The position numbers were made by a program, and so were the translations under genes. Positions 31,296 through 42,003 of a stretch of DNA of 64,000 bases are shown one piece after another. The DNA is from Gracilaria vermiculophylla (lineage: Eukaryota > Rhodophyta > Florideophyceae > Gracilariales > Gracilariaceae), in NCBI GenBank assembly GCA_019155205.2, contig JAHNZQ020000308.1, positions 1,558,621 to 1,622,620 of the forward strand, written 5' to 3'. How positions within the stretch are numbered: the first letter of the stretch is position 1; every line of letters starts with the position of its first letter. A model generated the notes under the pieces. It did not search any database and was not told where the DNA came from. It saw nothing but the letters and a program-made list of their open reading frames with translations.

Positions 31296-32261
31296 TTATC
31301 TCGGAGACATTCGAGTCCTTCCTGAAGGTGGCAATCCGCGGCCATAAGTGGAGGCCTGTGACACACCTGCAGACCCCACCGAAGGCACTGGTGACGTACG
31401 CCTCCTTTTAGACGCGCCTGATGAAAATGCTGGCATGTCTGCGGGATCCGCCGTACGATCATTGCTCCCATTTGACGTATGACGTCTCCTCCTCGGAGGC
31501 GATTCGTCAATTTCAGCCTTTTCGGCCCGTTCTGCTGACGCGCGCAATCTTGCAGAAGCAGCTCTCGACGACATGCGGCCACCGCGACCCAAACATTTCT
31601 CCACATGCTGTGCATATCGCGATGCAGAAATGTTTGAAGTGCAATTTGAGCACACTACAGTGACGTTGCGTTCACTGTAGAGCAGGCAAGAGCCATAGGA
31701 TCCCGGCACAACCCTTGCGAGGCGCTTTTTCTCGTGACGACCCTTTTCATCAGCAACGCGCACCTTGGCGAAAGCGGATGTACAGCGCTTGGTTTCATGA
31801 GCCATATATGCTTGTCTCTTGAACTGCACTACCGCCTCTGTGACAGCCCATTTGATCATGTGTTCGTACAGACGCAGAGCAACATCGACGACCGTGAAAT
31901 GAGAGCCCGGGTTTTCCACAATCACCTTGTGGGCTTCATGGTAAGCTTGGACGCACTTGGCGGAACGAATGTCAATTTCTTCTATAGTTTCAGCGCGAGA
32001 ATTTTGCTGAATGACAGAAGGCCATGGAGTCTCGGCAGGGGTGATCTCTCGAAGCGGCCTAATTTTCAGGCGGAGGGCAGGGGCTATCTCTGTCTTGGGG
32101 GGGACAAAACTGGGCACTACCATGTGGTCGGTTGAATCATTGTCAGACCTTGAGTGCTTGTGAGAAGAAGGGGAAGAGACGTGGGAATTGGTGGCTGAGC
32201 CGGCTGCTGAAGGGGCGACTGAGACAGTCGACGTCCGGGGGCGTCGCTTGCGCGGAGCCAT
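31296..32261 (-). CDS. SGF11/ATXN7L3-like SAGA deubiquitinase-module subunit
   Basis: 321 residues, starting at the ATG at 32261 (MAPRKRRPRTS); the two codons before begin with TTG. Around residues 200-230 the text VTVVCSNCTSNISASRYAQH and VEKCLGRGGRMSSRAA gives a C-x2-C-x11-H-x3-C zinc finger. The ISASR...H..KCLG..GR.SSR signature is specific for SGF11. A helical region at about residues 95-150 (YHEAHKVIVENPGSHFTVVD, LYEHMIKWAV) could be the part that embraces Sgf73/Ubp8. In SAGA the subunit activates removal of ubiquitin from histone H2B. The long Ser/Arg-rich tail is disordered and longer than in yeast. Confidence 0.85.
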   Translation of the reverse strand: MAPRKRRPRTSTVSVAPSAAGSATNSHVSSPSSHKHSRSDNDSTDHMVVPSFVPPKTEIAPALRLKIRPLREITPAETPWPSVIQQNSRAETIEEIDIRSAKCVQAYHEAHKVIVENPGSHFTVVDVALRLYEHMIKWAVTEAVVQFKRQAYMAHETKRCTSAFAKVRVADEKGRHEKKRLARVVPGSYGSCLLYSERNVTVVCSNCTSNISASRYAQHVEKCLGRGGRMSSRAASARLRASAERAEKAEIDESPPRRRRHTSNGSNDRTADPADMPAFSSGASKRRRTSPVPSVGSAGVSQASTYGRGLPPSGRTRMSPR

Positions 32262-32545
32262 GTACAAGACACCGCGCGAGGCGAGCCATAGCTAGAGGGG
32301 GAGGAGGGAAGGAGGCGTTCGTGTTCAACTCAGCGAGGACCCCGGCGGGGAGCGCTCCCAGTGCTGGCGCGCCCAAATTTTTTGACGGCATACACTGTCC
32401 TTGTTGGAGCGCCGTGACCGCCCCTCCGGTTGCTCCACACACTATCCTCGCCATGAAGCGTCCCTACGACGCAGTTAGATTCGTTGGTTTACCCTCGCAC
32501 TCTCTAGATATCGCTATGTCAGGCTGGTTAGTAACGTCCCCTAGC

Positions 32546-34804
32546 TTACAATACGTCCTCGAGAACCGCATGCAATCTGTCCATTTCCATCATGTACTGC
32601 CCGTCGGGGGCTGTTGTTCTGGCCATGTTCAGAATCATCAACAGCTTCTTCACGCCCAGTTGTTCGTTCTCCAACAGCGAGACGGCCATGTCTCTGTCCC
32701 GCGACGTTCTGAAATACGTTGGCGAAAGTCCGGATGAATGCATGGATGCAAAGTTTCCATCAGCTTGCTGGCTTACGTTCACCGACTCCGCTGTGCCATC
32801 CAGAACCGCCTCAATTTCCTCCCTAATCAAAGTTTTCGTGGACAAGATTGCAGAAAACGCCTGTTTGTAATCTAATTTTTCCATGACATTAACATTACTA
32901 GTTGTAGCAAGAATTAGTAAACGTCGTCCTTTCGGAGGAACTTGCTTGGTCAGAATCATCAGTGTCTGTAAAACACTGTTCGTGAACCGCGGGCCAATGG
33001 GTGACCATTCGAAGATTCGCTCAACATTATCCAGGACAATTACAGACAGCGATGACTTGTGCGCATCGTCGAAAATCTTCGCCAGTGCTTGACACTTTGA
33101 AAAGTCGGAGTAGCCAACAAATGATTCAGGAGAGATCAGTCGAACAAATGGAAATCCTGATTCCACCGCAAGCAACGCTGCCAGAGCCGTTTTACCGGTG
33201 CCTGGAGGGCCCTCAATGAGCACAGAAAACAAAGGTGATCGGTCCGACGTGGCGACTTCTTCCCTAAAAAGCTTCCCCGCTTCCAGTGATTTTCGAATCC
33301 GCTCTCCATAGATGAGGAATCCTCCCAATAAACAGCGTGCAAAATCATCCTTGCCCATTCCAAAAGCAGGCTGTACTTCCACGAGTGCTCTTTCGAAGTC
33401 ATTCATCGTAACCAAAACACCGGAAGTGTCAACCTCTTTCTTTAAATCTCTGTAGTCCACATGGCGATTGAGAGCAAATGCTGCCGCAGATTTACATAGA
33501 CCTTCGATTTCAGCACCAGAGTAATTCTTCGTTTGGGCAGCCAAACTTTCGAGGCTAACGCTGTTGTCTAGCATTCCATTCTGTTTCATTTTCGTTGTAT
33601 GAATTCGAAGAATTTGTTGTCGACCCGTTTCGTCCGGCAAAGAGATCTCCACATGCACCTCAAGTCGACCCGGTCGTAATAAGGCTTCATCTATCATGTC
33701 TTTTCGATTTGTCATTCCAATCACAAGAATATTATTCAACGCATTTACGCCATCGATCTTGGACAACAACTGGTTCACGACTGTATCCCCCACACCAGAT
33801 GAGCTATTGGTTGACCCACGTTGTTTGCAAATGGCATCAATCTCGTCAAAGATAATTATATGCAGCTCAGATGAATCCCCGTTTTCTGCATATTCTGCTT
33901 CAGCGTCTTGAAATAAGTTTCGAATGTTCTCTTCACTTTGTCCGACGAATTTGTTAAGGATCTCCGGCCCATTTACGACCTTGGGTTCTTTTCCGTTCAA
34001 CATTTTTCCTATTTGTCGAGCAATAAGGGTCTTGCCTGTTCCTGGAGGTCCATAGAGCAGCATGCCTTTCACATGTTGAATACCCAGTTTCTGAATCACT
34101 GATGGAGGGAATACTCGCGAAGCAAACGCTCTCCGGAATATATCAGAGAATTCTTTGTCAAGACCGCCAATTCCCATCTTCTCGAAGTCAAAGTCTGACC
34201 TGAAGACATCTTTCGATCTGGAGTCTCCACCCTTGATTTTCACAGCTGATCCTGGAGCTTTTCCAAAATAAAACTCAGTTTCGGGTGAGAGAATTGCCCG
34301 CTCAACTGCCGCTTCAGCGACCAAGGATGTACATTTCAATAGAAGTGATGTGCCATAAAAATCCAGGACAAAAGACTGACCAACTGTTGGAACATGTCCA
34401 ACCAAGTTTCGCGAGCAGAGAGGCGTTAATTCTTCGGCTTCTAGCTCAATGGAGTTAGCTTTCTTTGACACCAGGTCGATTTCGAAAGTTGCCGCTTTGC
34501 ATTTGATAGGGATCTTTTTTGGCCATTCAAATGGAGTAATTTCGACATGGTCGCGAATTGCGAGGCGAAGCTCTCGACGCTGTATGGCATTGAACCCTAT
34601 CTGTGATGTTTCCACACCGTTGTGGGAGGCAATCACATACACAAATTTTGTATTGATCACCGCAAGTTCTGTTGTCGAGGGTAGATCGTCAGGGCTCACA
34701 AAGACTTTGTTGGTTTTTGCTAAGTCGTTGGAAGGACACGATGCGGCAATTAGTTTGACAGTTGCAGGACTGAGTCCCAGGCTTCCAAAGTTCCATGGCG
34801 ACAT
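32546..34804 (-). CDS. NSF: Vesicle-fusing ATPase NSF/Sec18
   Basis: 752 residues, one exon, usual length for NSF. An N-terminal double-psi barrel domain precedes two AAA+ modules. D1 has YGPPGTGKTLIARQIGK and IIFDEIDAICKQRG, then the second region of homology MTNRKDMIDEALLRPGRLE. D2 has IEGPPGTGKTALAALLAVE and a Walker B of VIVLDNVERI, as in real NSF, where D2 binds but hardly splits ATP. GIGGLDKEFSDIFRRAFASR, before D1, is diagnostic. NSF works with alpha-SNAP to disassemble SNARE complexes in the cytosol at membranes. The gene follows SGF11 on the same strand with 284 bases between. Confidence 0.97.
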   Translation of the reverse strand: MSPWNFGSLGLSPATVKLIAASCPSNDLAKTNKVFVSPDDLPSTTELAVINTKFVYVIASHNGVETSQIGFNAIQRRELRLAIRDHVEITPFEWPKKIPIKCKAATFEIDLVSKKANSIELEAEELTPLCSRNLVGHVPTVGQSFVLDFYGTSLLLKCTSLVAEAAVERAILSPETEFYFGKAPGSAVKIKGGDSRSKDVFRSDFDFEKMGIGGLDKEFSDIFRRAFASRVFPPSVIQKLGIQHVKGMLLYGPPGTGKTLIARQIGKMLNGKEPKVVNGPEILNKFVGQSEENIRNLFQDAEAEYAENGDSSELHIIIFDEIDAICKQRGSTNSSSGVGDTVVNQLLSKIDGVNALNNILVIGMTNRKDMIDEALLRPGRLEVHVEISLPDETGRQQILRIHTTKMKQNGMLDNSVSLESLAAQTKNYSGAEIEGLCKSAAAFALNRHVDYRDLKKEVDTSGVLVTMNDFERALVEVQPAFGMGKDDFARCLLGGFLIYGERIRKSLEAGKLFREEVATSDRSPLFSVLIEGPPGTGKTALAALLAVESGFPFVRLISPESFVGYSDFSKCQALAKIFDDAHKSSLSVIVLDNVERIFEWSPIGPRFTNSVLQTLMILTKQVPPKGRRLLILATTSNVNVMEKLDYKQAFSAILSTKTLIREEIEAVLDGTAESVNVSQQADGNFASMHSSGLSPTYFRTSRDRDMAVSLLENEQLGVKKLLMILNMARTTAPDGQYMMEMDRLHAVLEDVL

Positions 34805-37148
34805 GTCCTGTGGTTAAACTTCGGCCTGCCTAATCTTGCGAATAGATATTCTGAGTGAAGCGACCGTACGGTGCCCTTTGCGCAAACTTGGCCAAGACAA
34901 AATCTTTCTGTTTGGCTTGACAAAGTCGGTAGGTCAGAAAGAAAGCCTTCGCCCCTGTCGTCGTACCTTCACCAACGAATGCGTATGAAATTTGATTGAG
35001 GCTAAATAGCAAGTAAAATAACATTCACGGTGTATTCATAGTATTTTCGTGGAATAAGATTTATCGGACCGGAGCGGGTCGAAATGGATCCCAAAGCTTT
35101 TTGGAGCCGGTGTTGGTGCGGGGATGCTTGTTTGGAGCGATTTCGCGCTTGCCGTCGGGTTCAACATTCAATTCGCTCCCCGCTGTTCTTCGAGAACTCT
35201 GTGCGACCTCTGGACTTCCATTCTAGCCATTCTTCGGCGACAGCCATGCCATGATAAGGCGTGCTAGCTGCCGACGGCGAGTGAGGATTGTGCAGAACTT
35301 TTGGGTTTTACGTCAACAACCGCTTTTCTCAAAATTAAACCTCATGTGGAGCTCGTTCCGTGGCACTGATAAAACATGAAACGCAAATAATAAAGAGTAT
35401 AAGCCTGTTTTCTTTGTTTGGATAAAATAGACCCTTATTTTTTATTGCGATATCTTCTTTGATTCAGACTCGGAACTTTGGAGAAAGTCGAAGAGCTAGC
35501 AAGAAACGATCGTATTCAGATTCCGAGAACTTATCGATATTAAACATTAAAGTCCTATGCTTTTCACTCTAGTATCTGATTTTGTTGCAGAGCACAAGGG
35601 ATGTAAACCGAGATAGACAAGAAGATTTGCTCCGCAGCTTTTGCTTGGATGTTTTTCTGGCCAAGACTGGAAAATATCTGATCTGGATGGGATTGCATAT
35701 TTGTGACCAATCTCGCTATTGATTGCTACCCGTTCCTCGCTTTTTCGACCAACTTGTAAGTTCTTTATTACTGGACAATTTACATCATCCTTCATTCTTG
35801 TTAAGCGAGTACCTACCCATCACTCAATAAATCAATCTTTGACCTTACTCTCCGTCTATATATCTTTCAACGCTTCCTGAACTGTTTCAATATCCCAAAA
35901 CTTCTTGTTGCTTTCAAAGGTCAAATTTATTGTCAACCTATTAACGAATGACGCTTTTTAATATTCCAATCGTCAATCTGATTGGTGATTTGCGTAGAGA
36001 TGTCCCATCGGATTGCAACCTTATCATCAGAGTGCAAACATCGATTGCAATACTTAGAATTGTTATTAATTGCAATCCCATCTATAGAATCGCACCCGTG
36101 CTTGTGGGTGCGGATGGAGTCAAGCTAAACAAATCGCTTTGGTTGAGTAAAATTCAATTTTATGCCCGCGTTTGATTTATTCCGAAATGCGAATGAATTA
36201 CGACAGCATCGACCGCTGCTTGCTCAGTGAAGTCATCCAACTATACTTTTTAATCCGCAAAAAAAGAAAATCTCCTCCGAAACAAGGTGAGGATTCCTTG
36301 AAAACGAAATCATTATGATACTTCAAGTTGATATACATTCCAGACGCATAACTGAATCAGACAGCTCATCTTAAAGTTAAGGCTTTCACAGAAGAGAATT
36401 CTTTCCGCACAAACGCTGTCCGTATTTTCCAATATCATTTGACAATTATTTTTCGTTGAAACATCTTCATTGATATGGTGCACAAAAATAATGACCTGAA
36501 ATGAAGCTGAAGGGTTCTCCGAAAAATAACAAAACCTCGATCGATAAGCATCTGGGCAAATCGCAGTCGATTACAAGACACACAGGGTATCCTTGCTGTT
36601 TGTCGATAATTGAGCCAGGCATCGCAAGGTGGTGAAAAGGCCTGAGTGGCGAAAATGAGTTTCTACTGACCATGAACTTAACATGATGCAGGCAAAGTAG
36701 TTTTTACATGGATTTTCGATTCCATGGATCAAGTACTCCATCTTCTCGTGTTTCATCATCACGAAAGAGTGACCTGCGGTTCGGGATTTTGCAATTCTAG
36801 TGAGCGAGAAATGCTTGCAGGCCGTTTTTTCTAATGCTTCAGAATCAATGGTGACATGACCTTGATCGTATGAACAAACACTACTGGTGCAAAACATCAA
36901 AATCCTGTGAAAAACTGGATCCGCAGCAACCTTTAAGTACCAAGAGGAGAACGGCTTTAGTAAACGGACTAAGGGTCCCCTTGTTGGAGAGCTTTGACGA
37001 CGTTGCTTACTCCTCAGCATCGCTCTTCATAATATTTAGTAAGATTTGCCAAAAAGAAATTGTTCCTCTGAGTTAAACGAGTCCCCCCTGAAGTTAGTAA
37101 TTGGATCAGTCCATGAAATGGAACCATGCTCATCTTAGGCGCCATGCG
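34805..37148. other. Long AT-rich intergenic stretch
   Basis: 2.3 kb upstream of NSF and downstream of the G-patch gene. It contains scattered GATTGCAA-like words between 36000 and 36090. One minus-strand open frame (36571-37020) looks partly protein-like and is listed apart. No repeats with terminal structure and no RNA gene were found. Confidence 0.5.
36571..37020 (-). CDS. Doubtful open frame, unknown
   Basis: A frame of 149 codons with a stretch VCSYDQGHVTIDSEALEKTA followed by MMKHEKMEYLIHGIENP that has the balance of a real protein. Its ends look non-coding, and a GTAAAA after ENP could be a donor. It could be an exon of an unresolved gene or chance. No family is recognised and no full model could be built. 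Confidence 0.22.
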   Translation of the reverse strand: MLRSKQRRQSSPTRGPLVRLLKPFSSWYLKVAADPVFHRILMFCTSSVCSYDQGHVTIDSEALEKTACKHFSLTRIAKSRTAGHSFVMMKHEKMEYLIHGIENPCKNYFACIMLSSWSVETHFRHSGLFTTLRCLAQLSTNSKDTLCVL

Positions 37149-39896
37149 CTATAAACATTCAACATCCTCGGGCTCAAATAGTCCTCCAAAGTCAATGGTC
37201 TTGAGCTTTTTGAAATTCACACGGCTTAGCCCGACAAGAGATTTCACGTCCTTCAAAGCCATCTTACTCGATCGGTAGTCGTGTACAAGGGCTCTACTTC
37301 CTTGTTCGAACTGAACACAACCACCATACCACATTTTGTCTTCCTCAGAAAAAAAAAAGACTCTTCGACGACGAGGCAGAGAAGCAAGATTTGCGTTCTG
37401 AAGTTTCTCTAGCATGCATTGAATTGCCTTGAGAGCTGGTACTGGGGATGCTTTTGTTCGAGAGTCTTTGCTCGATGTTGAAGAACACGTCTCAACCTGG
37501 GTGCCAAGAATTGCTGCGGCTACTCTGCCTGAGTTCATTTGAGCCGTTTGTAGCGTCACTATGCCTCCTTGCCTCGGAGGAACCCCGAGCTGACAAAATA
37601 TATCTTTCCAAGTTTTCGTGTATGGCCATCGTTCACGAGTCTGAGGGACGAAAAACAAGAAATCTACCTCTAGAAGTCCGAGAGATTTCACTTCTCGTTC
37701 CACACGCTGCTGACTACCACGATGAAACAAACCGCAATGAACAACTCCCGCGATTCCGCAACTCCAAAAGTCTTCTATCAGCTCGCACGAACCCAATCCT
37801 TCGTAACACACGTCGAGTCGGTCCATGAATGTTTTTACTTTCTCCTCCGAGACTGCGATATGAGAACGTTCTAGGAGCTCAATTATGGCTTCTTCATCAT
37901 TTAAGTCGTGACCAACTTTCGCACACACATCATTCAGATTGAATTCTTTGAAAGAGAGCTCTTCCGACTTTGAAAGCATGGCCTGAAAAGCCATTTCTCG
38001 TCGTTCGTGACTGTTTTTCACAATTGCACCCATATCAATAATCATCGCTCGCCTTAGGTTATCAATTGCCTTATCTTCAACTTCAGTCTCCCACTCATCT
38101 TCTGGGTCTTGGTTATCATTGTCGCGTCTGAGATCTGGGCGTGCATTTCTTGAGGGCAACATCGCAAAGACTTCCTTTTTGTCCTGACCACTCCTCGCAC
38201 TCGGGGTAGAAACAATAGGTGCAGCATATTCAGTAGTCAAATGTTTTTCGGCCTCGACGGGACCATGGTGGATGTCTACTGGAATCGAATTTCGACCACG
38301 GTCTTGGGTTTGATTCATCTCGTACTCTGAAAGTAAATGTCTTGCGTACGATATCGGTCCCTTCGACTGCGCTCCAAGCCCTAAACGATGAACTTTTATT
38401 GTGGCTTCTGGAGGAGCAGAACAACCGTTTTCTCGCGCGCCAAGACGTCCGCTGAAACCCATTTTCTTCAGCAATTTCATGCCATACGATTCCTTGCTCT
38501 TTATCGTTTTCGATGCATGAGTCGATCTTCGCGCATCAGCAGGGAGAAGCGCAGCAGCATCTAAAAACGCCTCAGCACGTGATCGCTTATTCTTCGCCTG
38601 ACAGAATTCTATAGCGATCTCTCTGTCCTTCTCGAATAGGGAGGACAGCTTTTTCTGTTCGACAGTTTTCTGTTTAGATTTCGTCTGTTGTTCACATTCG
38701 ATTGCATTTTCGACCTTGTGCGGAACGATAAGGTCCTCCTCTTTGGTACACCGCTGATTACGGTTCTCTGGCATCTCAATTTCGTCATCCGTGTCTCCTT
38801 GGAGCAATCGCAAAAGCTCTCTGTCCTGGATTTTTTCTGGATCCTCCTCTTCTTTTTTTTGTTGATTCACATCTTCATCGCACGTGACTTCGGCAGGCAG
38901 GGGAGATGGCGCCAGGGAGCTAGTATCCGTTCCAGACTGCAATGAGTCATCGTCTGTCTGGGCGAGGTTCTTAACTTGCTGAACGTAAACATGCTTCTGA
39001 AATTCTTCTCTTATTTTAGATAGCAATGCTTCTGCTTCTGATCGTCTTGCTTCAATATCAACTGCAGTTGCTAGTACTGGCACATTTTTCCCAAGTTCGT
39101 CTCCAGGAAACCGTTGCTTTGACGGATATTGACGGGCTGTTTGTTTCCCTCGCGAGGTGGCTTTTGATTCATGCAAAGCAATTTGAATTTCCTTTTCTGT
39201 ATTGGTGTACTCATCGGAAGTAGTTGCCCAATACATTAAGTCGACCATGGACTCCGTTGGGTAGGAAGAAAGAAACCCGCTGTTCGTGCGTTGTCTTTTT
39301 ATGCAGCGACGGTCACCAAGCTTGTACACCTTCAAAAGCGAACCACGATAGTACCTGGATAACAGTTGTCTTGGAGTTCTCAATAGTCTCAGTTGGCGAT
39401 CCTCGGCGGGTGGTTGCAAGTATGATGAGTACGCTGTTAAACCGCGATTGATGCGTGACCATGACGGAACGGGTTGGGGCTTGCCCTGCGTGCTGAGGTA
39501 TTGCATCCGTAATGTAGTAGCTTTGACTCTTCGGTTGTAAACCTGTTTTAGCTTCGAAGATAAACCTGCTTCAGCGGCACTGCCAGCTTCAACTTCAGCA
39601 ATGACTTCTGACGGTCGAGGTAACAATTTCAGAGCAGCAAGATTCTTCTTCGTGCGTTGGAGCGTTGGTAAAGTTGGGGCGTCGTCAGATTCGTCTTCTG
39701 AAATAGTGGGCTGAACTGGGCAGTTCAGGAGACTCTTCCTCTGTCGTTTGTTCCATCGAAGAGTACGCGCAGCGATGAAAGCACTGGAGAGTCGATGGCG
39801 TTTCCGAGTATTTCGGGAATGAGCCATTCGTTGCGAAAGAGCTGGTTGATCACTCTGAGACGCTTCCCACAGCGAATTTGCTTCATTTTCGCCCAT
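37149..39896 (-). CDS. Large G-patch domain protein
   Basis: 915 residues from the ATG at 39896 (MGENEANSLW); codons upstream are AT-rich leader. The N-terminal third is basic and disordered, with many Arg and Lys. A G-patch lies at about residues 465-510: GMKLLKKMGFSGRLGARENG and GLGAQSKG, glycine-rich and starting with the usual helix. Acidic low-complexity stretches surround it (EEEDPEKIQDRELLRLLQGD). The last 330 residues look folded and include TWKDIFCQLGVPPRQGGIV and a final RRRVFFFSEEDKMWYGGC region of Tudor-like strand pattern. G-patch proteins usually activate DEAH helicases in splicing or ribosome assembly. The precise relative is not recognised. Confidence 0.85.
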   Translation of the reverse strand: MGENEANSLWEASQSDQPALSQRMAHSRNTRKRHRLSSAFIAARTLRWNKRQRKSLLNCPVQPTISEDESDDAPTLPTLQRTKKNLAALKLLPRPSEVIAEVEAGSAAEAGLSSKLKQVYNRRVKATTLRMQYLSTQGKPQPVPSWSRINRGLTAYSSYLQPPAEDRQLRLLRTPRQLLSRYYRGSLLKVYKLGDRRCIKRQRTNSGFLSSYPTESMVDLMYWATTSDEYTNTEKEIQIALHESKATSRGKQTARQYPSKQRFPGDELGKNVPVLATAVDIEARRSEAEALLSKIREEFQKHVYVQQVKNLAQTDDDSLQSGTDTSSLAPSPLPAEVTCDEDVNQQKKEEEDPEKIQDRELLRLLQGDTDDEIEMPENRNQRCTKEEDLIVPHKVENAIECEQQTKSKQKTVEQKKLSSLFEKDREIAIEFCQAKNKRSRAEAFLDAAALLPADARRSTHASKTIKSKESYGMKLLKKMGFSGRLGARENGCSAPPEATIKVHRLGLGAQSKGPISYARHLLSEYEMNQTQDRGRNSIPVDIHHGPVEAEKHLTTEYAAPIVSTPSARSGQDKKEVFAMLPSRNARPDLRRDNDNQDPEDEWETEVEDKAIDNLRRAMIIDMGAIVKNSHERREMAFQAMLSKSEELSFKEFNLNDVCAKVGHDLNDEEAIIELLERSHIAVSEEKVKTFMDRLDVCYEGLGSCELIEDFWSCGIAGVVHCGLFHRGSQQRVEREVKSLGLLEVDFLFFVPQTRERWPYTKTWKDIFCQLGVPPRQGGIVTLQTAQMNSGRVAAAILGTQVETCSSTSSKDSRTKASPVPALKAIQCMLEKLQNANLASLPRRRRVFFFSEEDKMWYGGCVQFEQGSRALVHDYRSSKMALKDVKSLVGLSRVNFKKLKTIDFGGLFEPEDVECL

Positions 39897-40551
39897 GCTG
39901 ATAAAAAAAAATGTTAAAACAAAGATCCTCCTTCTCAACAAAGTAACTAGAAGTTACAGGACTGTATCTCTGGTCCGAGAGCACGAGGGACTACGAGAGA
40001 CTGATGCAGGTATACAACGTAGTTTCGTGAGAGATTGGAAAGCAGCTTCGAAATGAGTCCGTTAGAGCAGGGAGAGTCGAGCGCGATGAGTCATAAATTG
40101 AAAATGTAATGAGGCTCACTGTTGCTCAGAGAAGACAACATTGCGAACGACCAGGATTACACAGATCGTGAGCAGTCAGCGCAAATGATACGTTACAAGG
40201 AGAGCTTAGCTTTCAAACGTACCGGCGTCGTTCTCGCTCTGCATAGCAATCGCACGCACTGTTCATAGCCACGGACCTCTACCGTGAGCACATCTGAACC
40301 CAGGGCGTTACTTCGACAACGCGAATCCCAAGTATCGAAGAGCCCTCCCCAACATTCGCACTGAACTTTCCTAACGCGCCTATTGGTGTGCGACACGTGG
40401 GCAGCGAGTCTGTCGTCCATGATCTAAATCCGCGATGCCCTTGATCCGTATGTATACCCAAAATTACCGAAAGCTGCGGAAGTTGGAACGACGACCATCG
40501 TCGTCGCTCGGACAGGGAGCTACAGCGGCCCCCCCTCCAAGTCAAATCACA
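39897..40551. promoter_or_regulatory. Divergent interval between the G-patch and RRM genes
   Basis: 655 bases between outward-facing starts. It includes a candidate minus-strand small gene (40193-40420, listed apart). Otherwise no recognised motif. Confidence 0.4.
40193..40420 (-). CDS. Candidate small Cys-containing protein or first exon
   Basis: An ATG at 40420 opens 75 codons with VQCECWGGLFDTWDSRCR and GYEQCVRLLCRARTT, a spacing of Cys, Trp and Arg that looks constrained and recalls small CHCH-type assembly factors without matching one. A GTACGT at about 40205, in phase 0, is a good donor, so the frame may be exon 1 of a spliced gene whose next exon I could not identify. The call is weak. 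Confidence 0.3.
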   Translation of the reverse strand: MDDRLAAHVSHTNRRVRKVQCECWGGLFDTWDSRCRSNALGSDVLTVEVRGYEQCVRLLCRARTTPVRLKAKLSL

Positions 40552-41283
40552 ATGTCGTTCACTTCGCAATTACGTCTCTGGCGACAACCGTTTCGATCCA
40601 CTGTTCGCCAGCTCACCACTGCTTCCGCTACAGCCACCTCCACCCCCACCCCCACCGCGACTGCCACCGCCACGGCGGACTCAACCTCACCCACAGCCGC
40701 TTCCGAGAAGCAGTTCGTGCGAATCGCCGGCCCGTCGAGCTATGCTTCATCCAACGACATAATCAACTTTCTGCACGAACAATCAGTACCTTTTCAAAAT
40801 TCGTTAAGCTCCCTGGTACAGGGTCAAGCTGATATATTCCAGAACCATTCTGTATGGCTCTACGACGCACGCACACAGGCGGATGCCGAGCACATCGCGT
40901 CCAAGATCTCCGGTAAGGTTCTTGGCTTGAAGCTCATCCGCGCCGCGGCTGTCGATCAGAAGATTGTTGATTCCATGCTTCACGTTCCCGACCGCTCAAA
41001 TCGTCAGCGCATCACGCTAAGAAGACGTTTGAACGCAATTGCTCCTGCCCCAGAGGAGAGAGGACGCACATTGCTAGCGTCCAATCTGCCCCATTTACTA
41101 CGCCCGAGGAACTTATGGAGTTTCTTTTCCAATTATGAGGTCATTGATATCAAGTTGCTTCGAAAGGCAGGAGTAGCCTGTGTCGTTTTCTCATCGGAGG
41201 ATGAGGCTCTCCGTGCCTTGCGAGAAAGGGCTAACCTAAGTCTACATGGAAAACAACCTATAAACCTGAAGATGCATCATTAA
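40552..41283 (+). CDS. Organelle-targeted RRM protein
   Basis: 243 residues from the ATG at 40552. This start is chosen over an upstream in-frame ATG because it gives the presequence MSFTSQLRLWRQPFRSTVRQ, basic and amphipathic as for mitochondria. A Thr/Pro/Ala-rich spacer (codons built on ACC and CCC) follows. Residues 55-145 have no clear domain. The C-terminal 75 residues form an RNA-recognition motif: RTLLASNLPHLLRPRNLWSF is strand 1 plus helix 1 and AGVACVVFSSEDEALRAL is the RNP1 region, although aromatic RNP residues are partly replaced. The role would be RNA binding in an organelle; nothing more specific can be said. Confidence 0.75.
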   Translation: MSFTSQLRLWRQPFRSTVRQLTTASATATSTPTPTATATATADSTSPTAASEKQFVRIAGPSSYASSNDIINFLHEQSVPFQNSLSSLVQGQADIFQNHSVWLYDARTQADAEHIASKISGKVLGLKLIRAAAVDQKIVDSMLHVPDRSNRQRITLRRRLNAIAPAPEERGRTLLASNLPHLLRPRNLWSFFSNYEVIDIKLLRKAGVACVVFSSEDEALRALRERANLSLHGKQPINLKMHH

Positions 41284-42003
41284 CGTGTCTTTCATGTACA
41301 GCACACAATTTGCAAAATCCATATCGTGATTCTGTCGGTATCTCATTTTGTTGGTCTCATATTCTCCCCGCCATTCAGCGGAAGCGCCCCAAGTCATTTA
41401 GAGCCACTTGACACTCATGGCCACTTCTTAAAACTAATTAGTATATGGCCAGATCAAACTCTTCCGTATTTGTGTTTGTTCCGATATTCAAGAGTAGTCG
41501 CGATCGCTCAACGCTTAATTGAATCTAGAAACTCGTTCCTGTTCTAAGTATGCCTTGCAAGAGGAACGGCTCTCAGCTTTCGTCCATTTGGCTTCATGTG
41601 CTATACTGGCGTAACTGCGCAATTTGGTACTCGAGCAAATCATTCGAACGCTTTTTTCCTCTCTTGGCATAATTCTGCAGACCGTATGCGCGCTTCCAAG
41701 TTGATCTGATCGCCGAAGAATCGGATAAAACAATCCCTTCAGGCCCCTCCTTTTGTGGTGTAGGCTTGATGATCCTAACACATTGTACTCGACACCAATT
41801 TGCCCTCTCGAATTCGTCATTCTTTATTTCGAATGGAACTATGCAGGATCCATAGTAATACTAAGGAATAACACAGGCACAAGCAGGGACTTAGTTATTG
41901 AGATTCTCTTCTATGGTGGACGAGAGTACTTGTCGCCAATGTAATAAATTAGAGGGATCAGTCAGAATGTGATAATCCGGTCCGAGACTTAAATGTCTCT
42001 ATA
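41284..42003. other. Intergenic, no gene seen
   Basis: 720 bases between convergent genes (RRM and APC10). AT-rich, only short open frames, no repeat. Confidence 0.55.

Noticed and set aside
32132..32737. 201-codon plus-strand frame
   Set aside because: It runs antisense over the starts and ends of SGF11 and NSF; composition is that of antisense, G+C-driven frames.
35948..36175. GATTGCAA words as possible element or tRNA remnant
   Set aside because: No cloverleaf, no terminal repeats, and spacing is irregular.
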